Counted from the first letter of the stretch, positions 42,498-51,291 are shown. The stretch: 64,000 bases of DNA from Salipiger sp. H15 (GCF_040409955.1 NZ_CP123389.1:62001-126000); one strand, 5' to 3'. Notes: generated by a model from the letters alone, not told the origin. Program-made: numbers and translations.

Positions 42498-43442
42498 TCA
42501 GTTCTTCGCAAGGTACTGGTCGCGGGTCTCGGGGGTGACGAGCTGGAAGGGGATATAGACCTTCTGCGCCACCTCCTCGCCCTTGGCGAGCTTCAGCGCC
42601 GCGTCGAGCGCGCCGCCGCCCTGCCCCGCCGCGTCCTGGAACACGGTCACGTCGAGATCGCCCGCGCCCATCGCCGCCAGCGCGTCCTGCGTCGCATCGA
42701 CCCCGCCGACGATCACCTCTTCCATCGAGATGCCCGCCGCCTTCATCGCCTGGATCGCGCCGATCGCCATCTCGTCGTTGTTCGAGATCAGCGCATCGAA
42801 GGGCGTGCCGGTGGACAGCCAGTTGGTCATCAGGTCCTGCGCCTCGTCGCGGCTCCAGTTGGCGGTCTGCTCGTCGATGATCTCGAGCGTCACGCCGCAG
42901 TCGCCCGAGGCCATCACGTCATGGATGTCCTTGGTCCGCTGCACCGCCGCCTGGTTCGACAGCTCGCCCATCATCACGTAGATCTGCGCCGTGTCCTTGC
43001 CCTTGTCGGCGAGCAGGCGGCAGACCTCCTTGGTCTCGAGCGTGCCGCTCTCGCGCTCGTCCGAGGCGACGAAGGCCTGGTTGTCGGGCAGCGTATCGAC
43101 GTTGATCGGCTCGCGGTTGACGAAGACCAGCGGTACGCCGCCGGCCGAGGCCGCGTTGGTCATCGCCTCGGTGGCCGAGGTGTCGACCGGGTTGACGATG
43201 ATCGCGTCGACCCCCGAGGCCACGAAGTTGTTGATCTGGTCGAGCTGCTTGGCCACGTCGTTCTGCGCGTCCTCGACCTGGATGTCGACGCCCTCCATGG
43301 ACTCGGCCTTGGCGATCATCCCGTTGCGCAGCACGGTCAGGAAATTGTCGTCGAACAGCGCCATCGAGACACCAATCGTCTCGGCCTGCGCGGCACCCGC
43401 CACGGACAGGACGAGGGCCGTCGAGATAAGAAGCTTCTTCAT
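42498..43442 (-). CDS. Periplasmic sugar-binding protein, probably for inositol
   Basis: A 314-residue binding protein of the ribose/galactose type (peripla_BP_4). The signal peptide is MKKLLISTALVLSVAGAAQA, cut before ETIGVSMALFDDNFL. The mature part has GVDAIIVNPVDTSA, VPLVFVNREP and ISNNDEMAIGAIQAMKAAG, standard for sugar-binding clefts; relatives bind myo-inositol, ribose or fructose. The ATG at 43442 follows a GGAGG. First gene after the LacI regulator and followed by a hairpin and permease, it is the receptor of the importer that feeds the iol genes. Confidence 0.88.
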   Translation of the reverse strand: MKKLLISTALVLSVAGAAQAETIGVSMALFDDNFLTVLRNGMIAKAESMEGVDIQVEDAQNDVAKQLDQINNFVASGVDAIIVNPVDTSATEAMTNAASAGGVPLVFVNREPINVDTLPDNQAFVASDERESGTLETKEVCRLLADKGKDTAQIYVMMGELSNQAAVQRTKDIHDVMASGDCGVTLEIIDEQTANWSRDEAQDLMTNWLSTGTPFDALISNNDEMAIGAIQAMKAAGISMEEVIVGGVDATQDALAAMGAGDLDVTVFQDAAGQGGGALDAALKLAKGEEVAQKVYIPFQLVTPETRDQYLAKN

Positions 43443-43627
43443 TATTTCTCCTCCAAAAACTGACGTGGCCTTCGCCGGGCACAGCTCTCCCGCGCTCCGA
43501 AACGGGGTTCGGAGATCGTGCTGGCTGTGGTCTGAGACCCGGGGACACGGCAACGCCTCCCAAACGTTGCGAGGCCCAGCATTCGTCAAAGGCGACGTAT
43601 GGTCAACGTCCTTGGCGAGCGGAAACC

Positions 43628-43661
43628 CATCATTCCTGATGCAAAATGATGCGCAATGATG
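43628..43661. promoter_or_regulatory. Three 7-bp half-sites between lacI-type gene and importer
   Basis: CATCATT at 43628-43634 faces two copies of its complement, AATGATG, at 43645-43651 and 43655-43661. The cluster lies directly after the LacI-type gene and about 186 bp before the binding-protein start, in a 228-bp gap that must carry the importer promoter. It is a candidate operator, although LacI sites usually have a central CG. Confidence 0.4.
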
Positions 43662-43670
43662 GCTTTTCTA

Positions 43671-44702
43671 TCAGGAGAGGGATTCCGGCGTGTAGATCCT
43701 TGGGGCGAAGAATTTCTGCCCCGGGGTTTCCGCCATGCCATTGTCCAGCGTGCTTCCCGCCAGCACCAGCAGGTCGGTCACGATCTGCCGCAGCGGCGTG
43801 CCGAAGACGATCGAGACCACGCCGTTCTGCAACCCGCTGTAGGATTCCGGCGTCAGCTCGTTGACGATGAGCGCGTGGCTGTCGGGCTCGCGGCATTCCT
43901 CGAAGGCGGCGATCGCGCCCTCCATGCCGCCGCCCGCGACGTAGAGCCCGACAAGATCGGGGTGCCGCGCCAGCAGCTCGCAGGTCGCGTCATAGGTCAG
44001 GTCGCGCGTCTCGAGGTTGATCTGCGCCTCGAGCAGTTCGAAGCCGCGCCCGTATTCGCGGATGAAGCTGCGCAGCCCGGTCTCGCGCAGCTCGTGCCCG
44101 TGGTAGCGGTGCGCGCCGATGAAGATGCCGATCTTCCCCGGCCTCGGCGCGATCTTCGAGATCAGCCAGCCGGCCGTCCGCCCGACCCGCAAGTTGTTGA
44201 GCCCGAAATAGCTTTCCCGCACCCCCTGGGCGAAATCCGACAGCAGCGAGAAGGTCGGCACCCCGGCGTTGCGCAGCTCCAGCACCGCCGAGGTCACCTC
44301 GTGGTGGTCGATCCCGGTGCTTGCCACCGCGTGCACGCGGCCCTTGAGCGAGAGCAGGATCTCGGCCAGTTCCTGCGGCCGGGTCGACTGGGCATAGCGG
44401 ATCTCGAGCCGCACGTTGCGCGTGGTGACCTGCCGCGCCTGCTCCTCGAACTCGCGCTGGAAGTCCTGGTAGAAGGTGTGGCGCGGCTTCTGCAGCACGA
44501 CGCCGAGCCGCAGTTCCGGCAGGTCGGTCATGATCCGCTGCCGGATCGCGTTCGCTCCGTGGTAGCCGATCGCGTCGGCCGCCTCCTGCACCTTGCGCGC
44601 GGTCTCGTCGCGCACCTTCATCCGCCCGCTGAGCACCCGGTCGACGGTAGCGACGCTCACGCCGGCGGTCTTGGCAACATCGGCAATCGTGGGGCGTTTC
44701 AT
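43671..44702 (-). CDS. LacI-family regulator of the inositol locus
   Basis: A 343-residue LacI/GalR regulator. The helix-turn-helix and hinge read TIADVAKTAGVSVATVDRVLSG and RDETARKVQEAADAIGYHGANAIR; the rest is a sugar-binding domain of the periplasmic type (LRLGVVLQKPRHTFYQDF, VHAVASTGIDHHEV, GKIGIFIGAHRYHGHELRE, VGLYVAGGGMEGAI). It is upstream of, and on the same strand as, the inositol importer and iol genes, so it most likely controls them in response to an inositol or an intermediate. The recognition residues VATVDRV differ from the usual VSTVSRV pattern. Confidence 0.88.
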   Translation of the reverse strand: MKRPTIADVAKTAGVSVATVDRVLSGRMKVRDETARKVQEAADAIGYHGANAIRQRIMTDLPELRLGVVLQKPRHTFYQDFQREFEEQARQVTTRNVRLEIRYAQSTRPQELAEILLSLKGRVHAVASTGIDHHEVTSAVLELRNAGVPTFSLLSDFAQGVRESYFGLNNLRVGRTAGWLISKIAPRPGKIGIFIGAHRYHGHELRETGLRSFIREYGRGFELLEAQINLETRDLTYDATCELLARHPDLVGLYVAGGGMEGAIAAFEECREPDSHALIVNELTPESYSGLQNGVVSIVFGTPLRQIVTDLLVLAGSTLDNGMAETPGQKFFAPRIYTPESLS

Positions 44703-44738
44703 GGCAGGTGTCCGGTCAGGAGGGGGGACTCCCAGAGA

Positions 44739-44794
44739 ACGCCCTGAGGGAATTCATTGCAAGACCTTCCCTCAAACACCTCACGCCCTGAGGG
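44739..44794. promoter_or_regulatory. Repeated ACGCCCTGAGGG upstream of the LacI-type gene
   Basis: ACGCCCTGAGGG occurs at 44739-44750 and 44783-44794, 44 bp apart; each contains the palindrome CCCTGAGGG. A CCCTCA at 44769-44774 can also pair with the second copy as a hairpin. The region lies between the otnC 3' end and the regulator start, so the repeats may be operators, or the hairpin may end the otn transcript. Confidence 0.45.
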
Positions 44795-44818
44795 GCAAAG
44801 GCATCATCGACTCGCCGG

Positions 44819-45469
44819 TCAGTCCTGCCATTCCACGTCGAACCGCGCGACCAGCGCGGCGACCTGCGCCGCGTCCAGCATCCGCGGCGACAGCCCCCGG
44901 GTCATCATCGCCAGCTTCGCCCCCGCCTCGAGCTCCTCGATGGCATGGACCGCGCCCTCGAGATCCTTGCCCGCCACCACCGGGCCGTGATTGGCCAGCA
45001 TCACCGCCGAGCGCTTGCCCGCCAGCCCGCGGATCGCGTCGCCGATCGCAGGGTCCCCGGGCATGAAATAGGGCAGCAGCTTCACCCGCCCGAGCTTCAT
45101 CACCGGGTAGGGCGTCAGCGGCGGCAGGAAATCCTCGCTGTCCGCGTCGGGCATCATCGAGAGCGCGACGGAATGGCAGGCGTGCAGGTGAACGATCGCC
45201 CCGGCCTTGCCCCGCGTCTCGTAGAAGGCGCTGTGCAGCGGCATCTCCTTGGTGGGCGCGTCGCCCTCGACCAGCCGCATCTCCGCGTCGAAGCGGCTGA
45301 GCCGCGCCGGGTCCAGCGTCAGGAAGGACGAGCCGGTCGGCGTCACCAGCAGCCCGCCATCCGGCGTGCGCACCGAGATGTTGCCGGTCGAGCCATGGGT
45401 GAGCCCCTGCCTGTAAAGCGTCTCGGCATGGGAACAGAGCTGCTCGCGCAGGCGCGACAGCGCGCTCAT
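44819..45469 (-). CDS. otnC: 3-Oxo-tetronate 4-phosphate decarboxylase
   Basis: A 216-residue class II aldolase/adducin-type protein. The motif NISVRTPDGGLLVTPTGSSF, the metal ligands in GAIVHLHACHSVALS and VMLANHGPVVAGKDL, and the length fit OtnC, which decarboxylates 3-oxo-tetronate 4-phosphate to dihydroxyacetone phosphate. The close relatives L-fuculose- and L-ribulose-phosphate enzymes are excluded mainly by the neighbour: its start overlaps the end of otnK by 4 bp, the pair diagnostic of the DUF1537 acid-sugar pathway. Confidence 0.87.
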   Translation of the reverse strand: MSALSRLREQLCSHAETLYRQGLTHGSTGNISVRTPDGGLLVTPTGSSFLTLDPARLSRFDAEMRLVEGDAPTKEMPLHSAFYETRGKAGAIVHLHACHSVALSMMPDADSEDFLPPLTPYPVMKLGRVKLLPYFMPGDPAIGDAIRGLAGKRSAVMLANHGPVVAGKDLEGAVHAIEELEAGAKLAMMTRGLSPRMLDAAQVAALVARFDVEWQD

Positions 45470-46719
45470 GCCCGCGCCTCCAGCACCGCGAGCGCCTTGG
45501 CGAAGAAATCCGCGTCGCCGAAGTTCCCCGACTTCAGGGCCAGCGCCAGCGCGCGCCCCTCTGCCGCCACCGCCGGAACGCCCGGCGCGATTTCCGGCCC
45601 GATCCGCAGCGCCGTGAGGCCCAGCCCCTCGACCACCGCGCCCGAGGTCTCGCCCCCGGCGGTGACCAGCCGCGTGACCCCGCCCGCGACCAGCCGGCGC
45701 GCGGTCTCGGCAAAGAAGCCCTCGAGCCGCCCGGCGATGGTCGCGCGCCCGTAGCGCTCCTGCGCCGCCTTCACCCGCGCCGGATCGGCCGAGGAGTAGA
45801 TGAGCAGCGGCTCCGGGCTTTCCAGCGCGGCATCCGCCGCCGCCTCGGGGGTGACCTCGCCCGACATGACCGCATCGGCGCTCACCTCGAGCGCCGGGTG
45901 AAACTCGGACCAGCGGGCGATCTGCGCCCGCGTCATGGTCGAGGCCGAGCCGGCGATCAGCGCAGCCCGGCCGCCCTGCCCGCTCCAGCCGGTCCCCGCC
46001 GGCCGCAGCCCGTCCTGCCCCATGAGCACCGAGGGCAGCCCCATGGCGACGCCCGACCCGCCGGTCACCAGCGGCAGCCCGCGCGTCGCCGCGCCGATGG
46101 CGCGCAGGTCGGCGTCGCTGACCGCGTCGATCACCACCAGCGGGCGGCCCGCCTGCGCCTCCGACCGCACCGCCCCGGCGATGGCCTCGGGCCCCGCAAG
46201 GACGGTGGACGCGGGCACATGTCCCACGCCCCGCGTGGACTGGCGCGACAGCCAACGGCGGATGTCGGGATCGGTCATCGGCGTCAGCGGGTGATGCTCC
46301 ATCCCCGACGCCGACAGCAGGTGATCGTTGACGAAGAGATGCCCCTGGTAGACCGTGCGCCCGGTCGCCGGGAAGGCCGGGCAGACGATCGCGCAATCCG
46401 CCCCGAGCCGGTCCATCAGCGCCTCGGTCACCGGGCCGATGTTGCCCTCGGGCGTCGAATCGAAGGTCGAGCAGTACTTGAAGAAGATCTGCTCACAGCC
46501 CTGCGCCCGCAGCCAGTCCAGCGCCTCGAGCGAACGCCGGACCGCTTCCTCGACCGGCACGGTGCGCGTCTTCAGCGCGACCACGCCCGCGTCGATGTCC
46601 TCGGGGGCCGGCCCCTCGGGCACGCCGGTGAACTGGATGACCCGCATCCCGTTCTTGGCCAGCATGCTGGCAAGGTCCGAAGAGCCGGTGAAATCGTCAC
46701 CGATGCATCCGAGCTTCAT
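45466..46719 (-). CDS. otnK: 3-Oxo-tetronate kinase (DUF1537 family)
   Basis: A 417-residue four-carbon acid-sugar kinase. The N-terminal domain starts LGCIGDDFTGSSDLASMLAKNGM with the substrate motif; FFKYCSTFDSTPEGNIGPVTEAL and PAFPATGRTVYQGHLFVN follow. The C-terminal nucleotide domain has LVTAGGETSGAVVEGLGL. OtnK phosphorylates 3-oxo-tetronate before OtnC decarboxylates it. The same family includes L-threonate, D-threonate and 3-oxo-isoapionate kinases, but pairing with otnC supports the 3-oxo-tetronate role. No otnI isomerase lies next to it. Confidence 0.87.
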   Translation of the reverse strand: MKLGCIGDDFTGSSDLASMLAKNGMRVIQFTGVPEGPAPEDIDAGVVALKTRTVPVEEAVRRSLEALDWLRAQGCEQIFFKYCSTFDSTPEGNIGPVTEALMDRLGADCAIVCPAFPATGRTVYQGHLFVNDHLLSASGMEHHPLTPMTDPDIRRWLSRQSTRGVGHVPASTVLAGPEAIAGAVRSEAQAGRPLVVIDAVSDADLRAIGAATRGLPLVTGGSGVAMGLPSVLMGQDGLRPAGTGWSGQGGRAALIAGSASTMTRAQIARWSEFHPALEVSADAVMSGEVTPEAAADAALESPEPLLIYSSADPARVKAAQERYGRATIAGRLEGFFAETARRLVAGGVTRLVTAGGETSGAVVEGLGLTALRIGPEIAPGVPAVAAEGRALALALKSGNFGDADFFAKALAVLEARA

Positions 46720-46748
46720 CTAGGTATCCCTTCAGGCTTGGTTCGCGG

Positions 46749-48248
46749 TCATGCGTCGCGGGTCTCGGCGCGGCTGTCGCGGTGGCGGCGGATCATCGGC
46801 ATGATCACCGTCACCACCAGCAGCAGCACCGCGATGGCCAGCAGCGCCGCGCTGATCGGCCGCTCGAGGAACACCGACCAGTCGCCGCGCGACATCGCCA
46901 GCGACCGGCGCAGCTCGCTCTCGGCGATCGGACCCAGCACCACGCCGAGGATGATCGCCACCAGCGGGAAGCCGATCTTCTCGAGCAGGAAGCCCGCGAG
47001 GCCGAAGCCCAGCATCAGCCAGACGTCCATCATCGAGTTCTGCACCGAGTAGGTGCCGACGACGCAGCAGATCACGATGATCGGGCCCAGCACCGAATAG
47101 GGCACGTCGAGCAGCTTCGACAGGACCGCGATGAACGGCTTCGAGAAGACGAGGATCAGCACGTTGACGATCATCAGCCCGACAAAGACCGCGTAGATCA
47201 GCTCGGAGTTGCCGCTCATGAAGGTCGGGCCCGGGGTCAGCCCGTGCACGATGAAGGCGCCGAGGATGACCGCCGTCGTGCCCGAGCCGGGAATGCCGAG
47301 CGCGAAGAGCGGCACCAGCGCCCCCATGGCGGCGGCGTTGTTGGCGGATTCCGGCGCGGCGACGCCCTCGGGCGCGCCCCTGCCGAAGCGGCTGCGGTCC
47401 TTCGACCAGCGCACGGTCTCGCTGTAGGCCACCATCGCCGCGGTCGAGGCGCCGATGCCGGGCAGGATGCCGATCGCGGTGCCGAGGATCGACGAGCGCA
47501 GGATCGTGCCGCGGATCTGCCGGATAATCGGCAAATCGAAGATGCGGATCTCGAAGCTCTTGGTCGAAAGGTGGATGTCCCCCTCCTGGCTGCGCTTGAG
47601 CACCTCCGAGATGGCGAAGAGGCCGATGATCACCGGGATCAGGTTGATGCCGCTCATCAGCTCGAGGCTGCCGAAGGTAAAGCGCTCGGTGCCGGTCAGC
47701 GGGTCGAGCCCGACCGAGGCGATGATCAGCCCGATGCAGACGCCGATGACGCCCATGATCAGGTTCCCGCCCAGCGAGGCCACCACTGTCAGCCCAAGCA
47801 CCGCAAGGGCGAAGAACTCGGGGGAGGAGAATTGCAGCGCCATGCCCGCAAGCAGCGGCGTCGCGCAGATCAGCACGATGGTGCCGAACATGCCGCCCAC
47901 CGCCGACGACAGGATCCCGACGCCGAGCGCCTTGCCCGCCTCGCCCTTCTGCGTCATCGGGTAGCCGTCGATCGCGGTCATCACCGCCTCGGGCGTGCCC
48001 GGCGCGCGGTAGAGGATGGCGGTGATCAGCCCCGAGAAGACGCTCGAGGCATAGATCGCCGTCAGCAGCATGAAGGCGCCGGTCGGCTCCATCGAGTAGG
48101 TGACCGGCAAGAGGATGACCACGAGGATCACACCGCTGATGCCGGGCAGCGCGCCGCCGACGAAGCCGATCAGCACGGCCGAGGCCAGGATCAGCAGGTT
48201 CATCGGTTGCAGGACGACCCCGAAGCCGCCCATCAAGTCGCTAAGCAT
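46749..48248 (-). CDS. tctA: Tripartite tricarboxylate-type transporter, large membrane subunit TctA
   Basis: A 499-residue polytopic membrane protein of the TctA family, with about 12 spans. Family blocks are FVGGALPGISGVILVVILLPVTY, YRAPGTPEAVMTAIDGYPMTQKGEAGKALG and LGIPGSGTTAVILGAFIVHGLTPGP, the substrate/ion pathway region of these secondary transporters. It works with the TctB and TctC proteins encoded next to it. Placement after otnCK suggests that the cargo is a sugar acid and not citrate. The ATG at 48248 begins the membrane protein; the longer upstream frame is not protein-like. Confidence 0.9.
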   Translation of the reverse strand: MLSDLMGGFGVVLQPMNLLILASAVLIGFVGGALPGISGVILVVILLPVTYSMEPTGAFMLLTAIYASSVFSGLITAILYRAPGTPEAVMTAIDGYPMTQKGEAGKALGVGILSSAVGGMFGTIVLICATPLLAGMALQFSSPEFFALAVLGLTVVASLGGNLIMGVIGVCIGLIIASVGLDPLTGTERFTFGSLELMSGINLIPVIIGLFAISEVLKRSQEGDIHLSTKSFEIRIFDLPIIRQIRGTILRSSILGTAIGILPGIGASTAAMVAYSETVRWSKDRSRFGRGAPEGVAAPESANNAAAMGALVPLFALGIPGSGTTAVILGAFIVHGLTPGPTFMSGNSELIYAVFVGLMIVNVLILVFSKPFIAVLSKLLDVPYSVLGPIIVICCVVGTYSVQNSMMDVWLMLGFGLAGFLLEKIGFPLVAIILGVVLGPIAESELRRSLAMSRGDWSVFLERPISAALLAIAVLLLVVTVIMPMIRRHRDSRAETRDA

Positions 48249-48270
48249 GTCGTGTCCTTTCAGGCGTCCG

Positions 48271-48771
48271 TCACGGAAGCGGAATGTTGAGCAGCCGGTC
48301 GAAGACCACGCTGACGATGAGGACGGCGATGATCGTGTTGAGGCCGATGCGCAGCGGCCTGCGCTCACCAAGGACGACCGTGGTGGCGGCGGCAAAGAGC
48401 GCGGTGGCAACGAGGTAGCCGGTCACGCTCATCAGCAGCGTGTAGCCAAGCGTCAGCCCCAGCACGACGAGGTGCCGCCAGTTGCCGCCCGGGGCCGCGT
48501 CGCGGCGTACCGCCGCGTCGGGCTCGCCCTCGGGCAGGTCCGGGACCTCGGCCTCGGCCTCGCCGGTGAACTGGCCGGGCCCCTTTGCCCAGAGCAGCAC
48601 CGCCATGGCCGCGACGAGGGCCAGCATCAGCACCAGCACACCGAGCGGCCATGTCCGCGGCCCCACGAGGGTCGAGACCTCGTGGCTGCCCGGGAACTGC
48701 GCCGCCTGCCAGAGGAAGTAGAGCCCGGCAAGGAAGGCCACGGCGGCGAAAGTGTACAATCGTGTCGTCAT
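48271..48771 (-). CDS. tctB: Tripartite tricarboxylate-type transporter, small membrane subunit TctB
   Basis: A 166-residue protein with four membrane spans: one near residues 5-22, one at 40-62, and two after residue 98. It also carries an acidic cytosolic loop (GEAEAEVPDLPEGEPDAA). This is the usual TctB layout with poor sequence conservation. It lies between tctC and tctA, 22 bp from tctA. It helps assemble the transporter. Confidence 0.85.
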   Translation of the reverse strand: MTTRLYTFAAVAFLAGLYFLWQAAQFPGSHEVSTLVGPRTWPLGVLVLMLALVAAMAVLLWAKGPGQFTGEAEAEVPDLPEGEPDAAVRRDAAPGGNWRHLVVLGLTLGYTLLMSVTGYLVATALFAAATTVVLGERRPLRIGLNTIIAVLIVSVVFDRLLNIPLP

Positions 48772-48807
48772 CGCGGGACCCCTGTCGCTGCGCGCGACCC
48801 GCAGGAC

Positions 48808-48827
48808 GCGCCCGCCGGGGCGGGCGC
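48808..48827 (-). promoter_or_regulatory. Perfect hairpin after tctC
   Basis: GCGCCCGCC (48808-48816) and GGCGGGCGC (48819-48827) are complementary, giving a stem of eight or nine pairs with a tiny loop. It begins 10 bases after the tctC stop, before tctB, in the same position as hairpins after the other binding-protein genes in the window. Confidence 0.6.
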
Positions 48828-48836
48828 CGTCGCGGA

Positions 48837-49787
48837 TCAGTTGTCGGCGAGAAGCTCTTCGAAGAAGGCGAGGTTCTTTTCAAGCTCGGCACGGTAGTCC
48901 GCGCTGCCCAGCCAGCCGGGGCGCACGTCGAGGAAGGTGCGGGCGGCATAGGCCTGATAGGGCTCGGACTTGTAGATGTCCTCGAACACCGCCTCGATCG
49001 CGGCGATGGTCTCGGGCGGGGTCTTGGCATTGATGAAGATGCCGCGCTCGTTGCCGAAGCTGAAATCCCAGCCGTGCTCCGCCGTGGTCGGCAGGTCCGG
49101 ATAGGCCGGCAGCCGCTCGTCCGACAGTGCCAGCACCGGAACCATCTCGCCCGACTGCATGTAGCCCTGGATCGCGCTGATCTCGTTGAACATGCCGTCG
49201 ATGTTGCCGCTCAGCAGGTTGGCCGAGGCCGCGCCCTCGTTGTCGTAGGGGATGAAGCTGAGGTCGAGCCCGGCCTCGGCGTTCAGCCCGAGAAAGGCCA
49301 TGCGGTCGACGCTCGCCGCGTGGGTGCCGCCGATGATCAGCGTGCCGGGGTTCGCCTCGGCCGCGGCGAGGAAGGCCTCGAAGCTCTCGTATTTCTCGGG
49401 GTTCACCACCAGCGTCAGCACGTCCGACTGCATCCGCGCGACCGGGGTCAGCATGTCGAGCCCGATCGGGTTCTGGCCCGCGGCAAGGCTGGTGATCAGC
49501 GTGGAGGAAGCGAACTCGATCGAGGCCCCGTCCGGTGCCGCGGTGGCGGTGCGCTGGTGCGCGATCGCGCCCGAGGCGGCGGGCAGGTTCACGATGGTCA
49601 CGTTGGCGCCGAGCCGCTCCTCGAGCATCGGTTGCACCGTGCGCGCGAAGTTGTCGGTGCCGCCGCCCGCGCCCGCCGCGACGAAGGCGGTGATCTTGGC
49701 GGGCTTGTAGGCGTCCTGCGCCATCGCCGCTCCGGCAGAGAGCGCGACGGTGGTCGCAAGCGCGACGGTCCGGTAAGTGTGGTTCAT
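48837..49787 (-). CDS. tctC: Tripartite tricarboxylate-type transporter, periplasmic binding protein TctC
   Basis: A 316-residue binding protein. The signal peptide is MNHTYRTVALATTVALSAGAAMA, then ITAFVAAGAGGGTDNFARTVQPMLEERLGANVTIVNLPAASGAIA, the usual TctC/Bug opening in which the GGG-TD loop holds a carboxylate of the ligand. Later come GTHAASVDRMAF and FNEISAIQGYMQSG. It captures the acid for TctA/TctB. It is first in the transporter operon, with AGGAGG-like bases before the ATG at 49787. Confidence 0.9.
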   Translation of the reverse strand: MNHTYRTVALATTVALSAGAAMAQDAYKPAKITAFVAAGAGGGTDNFARTVQPMLEERLGANVTIVNLPAASGAIAHQRTATAAPDGASIEFASSTLITSLAAGQNPIGLDMLTPVARMQSDVLTLVVNPEKYESFEAFLAAAEANPGTLIIGGTHAASVDRMAFLGLNAEAGLDLSFIPYDNEGAASANLLSGNIDGMFNEISAIQGYMQSGEMVPVLALSDERLPAYPDLPTTAEHGWDFSFGNERGIFINAKTPPETIAAIEAVFEDIYKSEPYQAYAARTFLDVRPGWLGSADYRAELEKNLAFFEELLADN

Positions 49788-49860
49788 GGTTTCCTCCCAA
49801 GGTTGAACGGCTGGATCGCCGCCGCGGCACCTCCGCGCCACGCGGCGACTGGTGCGGGTG

Positions 49861-51261
49861 TCAGGCCGAGAGCCTCTCCCGCGCGAAACGTCGGTCCTGC
49901 TCCGCGCGCAGGCGCAGAAGCTCGCTCTCGGTGTCGAGCACGAGATCGCTCATGCGGATCGGCTCCCCGGCGCGCACGTCGCGCGCCAGAATGCGGTTCG
50001 AGGCGATGTAGAACGGCGCGGGCGCCTGCGCGTCAAGCGGCGCGCCCGGCACCATGCGCGAGGAGACGCCCTCGATCGAATGGTGGTGCCCGCCCATGGC
50101 GAGCGTGCTGCCCGCCGGGAAATCCCGGTCCGCATGCGCCACGAGGTCGACGTGGTGGCCCGGCTCGGCCGCCCCCGAAGACACGCCGCGGAGCGCGATC
50201 TCGAAGATCGTCGTCGCCGCCTCCATGCCCAGCAGGTGCCGCGGGATGTAGATCATCGCGGTGCTGCCGGTGCGGCTGACGAGATGCCCCTTGCCGCGCA
50301 GCAGGTCCCATGTCTCGTCATGCAGGCAGCGCACCACGACGAAGACGCCGCCCGCAAAGCTGACCTCGCCCGGCGCGCGCAGGCAATGGAAGACGTCGAG
50401 CACGCCGGGGCGCGACAGTATCCCGCCCTCGGCGGTCTCGCAGAGGATCGTCGCGACCTCGTCGATCCGGGCGATCGGGCAGTGCAGGTCCGGCCGGTCC
50501 GGCATCATCCCGCAGGCATTGGCCACCAGCGTCATCTCGCAAAGATCCGGCACCGCGCGCTGCGGCAGCATCGCCGTCGCCGCCGCGCGGCGCGCGACCA
50601 TCCCGGCGCAGTCCGCATCGCCAAGCCGCTCGAGCCCGGCAAACTCCGGCACCGCGGTGACGCGCCCGTCGACACTCATCGTCCCGGCCTCGCGGTCGTA
50701 GACGAAGTCATACTCGCTCGACTTGCCCGCGGCGACGATCTCGAGCCCCAGCACCTCGGCCCAGGTGATCAGCCCGATCAGCAGGCTCGGCTGGTCCCCG
50801 TCCACCGGCGAGACGATCACCCCCTTCTCGCGCGCCATGGCGGCAAGGCCCGGCCCGACGACGCTGTCCACTTCCTTCGAGACCAGCGCCACGTGCCGCC
50901 CCTTCTCGATGGCAATGCGGGCATGGCGCGCGCCGACCTCGGGCGCGCCGGTCGCCTCGACGACGATCGACACCGGCAGATCGGCGACGACGGCGAAGTC
51001 CCCCGCGGCGATGAAGGCGCCGTCCCCCCAGGCCGTCAGCGCCTCGGCGGCATCGGCGCATTCGCGGATCTCGCCCGCCGCCACGCCGACCGAGCGCAGG
51101 CTCTCCGCCGCGATGCCGCTCTCGCGGTCCACCGCGACCCGCACCGACAGGCCCGGAACCACCAGGCCCTGCGCGAGGAAGCTGCGGCCGAAGCCGCCGG
51201 TGCCGATGATGCAGCACTCGACACTGCGGGTTCCTCGGTCGAAATAGCTGTGGTGGTTCAT
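49861..51261 (-). CDS. Homoserine-dehydrogenase-like oxidoreductase with C-terminal SAF domain
   Basis: A 466-residue protein. The N-terminal half is a Rossmann dehydrogenase (VECCIIGTGGFGRSFLAQGL, VSIVVEATGAPEVGARHARIAIEKGRHVALVSKEVDSVVGPGLA), similar in layout to homoserine dehydrogenase. The last 90 residues, from PFYIASNRILARDVRAGEPI, form an SAF domain of the antifreeze/FlgA/altronate-dehydratase type. I believe relatives are often labelled FlgA-like, which is unlikely to reflect function. Set beside tctABC and otnCK, it is a good candidate for the enzyme that oxidises or otherwise prepares the imported acid sugar. The substrate is unknown. It is divergent from a GntR regulator. Confidence 0.75.
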   Translation of the reverse strand: MNHHSYFDRGTRSVECCIIGTGGFGRSFLAQGLVVPGLSVRVAVDRESGIAAESLRSVGVAAGEIRECADAAEALTAWGDGAFIAAGDFAVVADLPVSIVVEATGAPEVGARHARIAIEKGRHVALVSKEVDSVVGPGLAAMAREKGVIVSPVDGDQPSLLIGLITWAEVLGLEIVAAGKSSEYDFVYDREAGTMSVDGRVTAVPEFAGLERLGDADCAGMVARRAAATAMLPQRAVPDLCEMTLVANACGMMPDRPDLHCPIARIDEVATILCETAEGGILSRPGVLDVFHCLRAPGEVSFAGGVFVVVRCLHDETWDLLRGKGHLVSRTGSTAMIYIPRHLLGMEAATTIFEIALRGVSSGAAEPGHHVDLVAHADRDFPAGSTLAMGGHHHSIEGVSSRMVPGAPLDAQAPAPFYIASNRILARDVRAGEPIRMSDLVLDTESELLRLRAEQDRRFARERLSA

Positions 51262-51291
51262 CCGGTCCTCCTGCCGAGATCACCCGCCGCT

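Noticed and set aside
49861..51261. Flagellar protein FlgA
   Set aside because: Only the SAF domain is shared; the rest is a Rossmann dehydrogenase and no flagellar gene is near.
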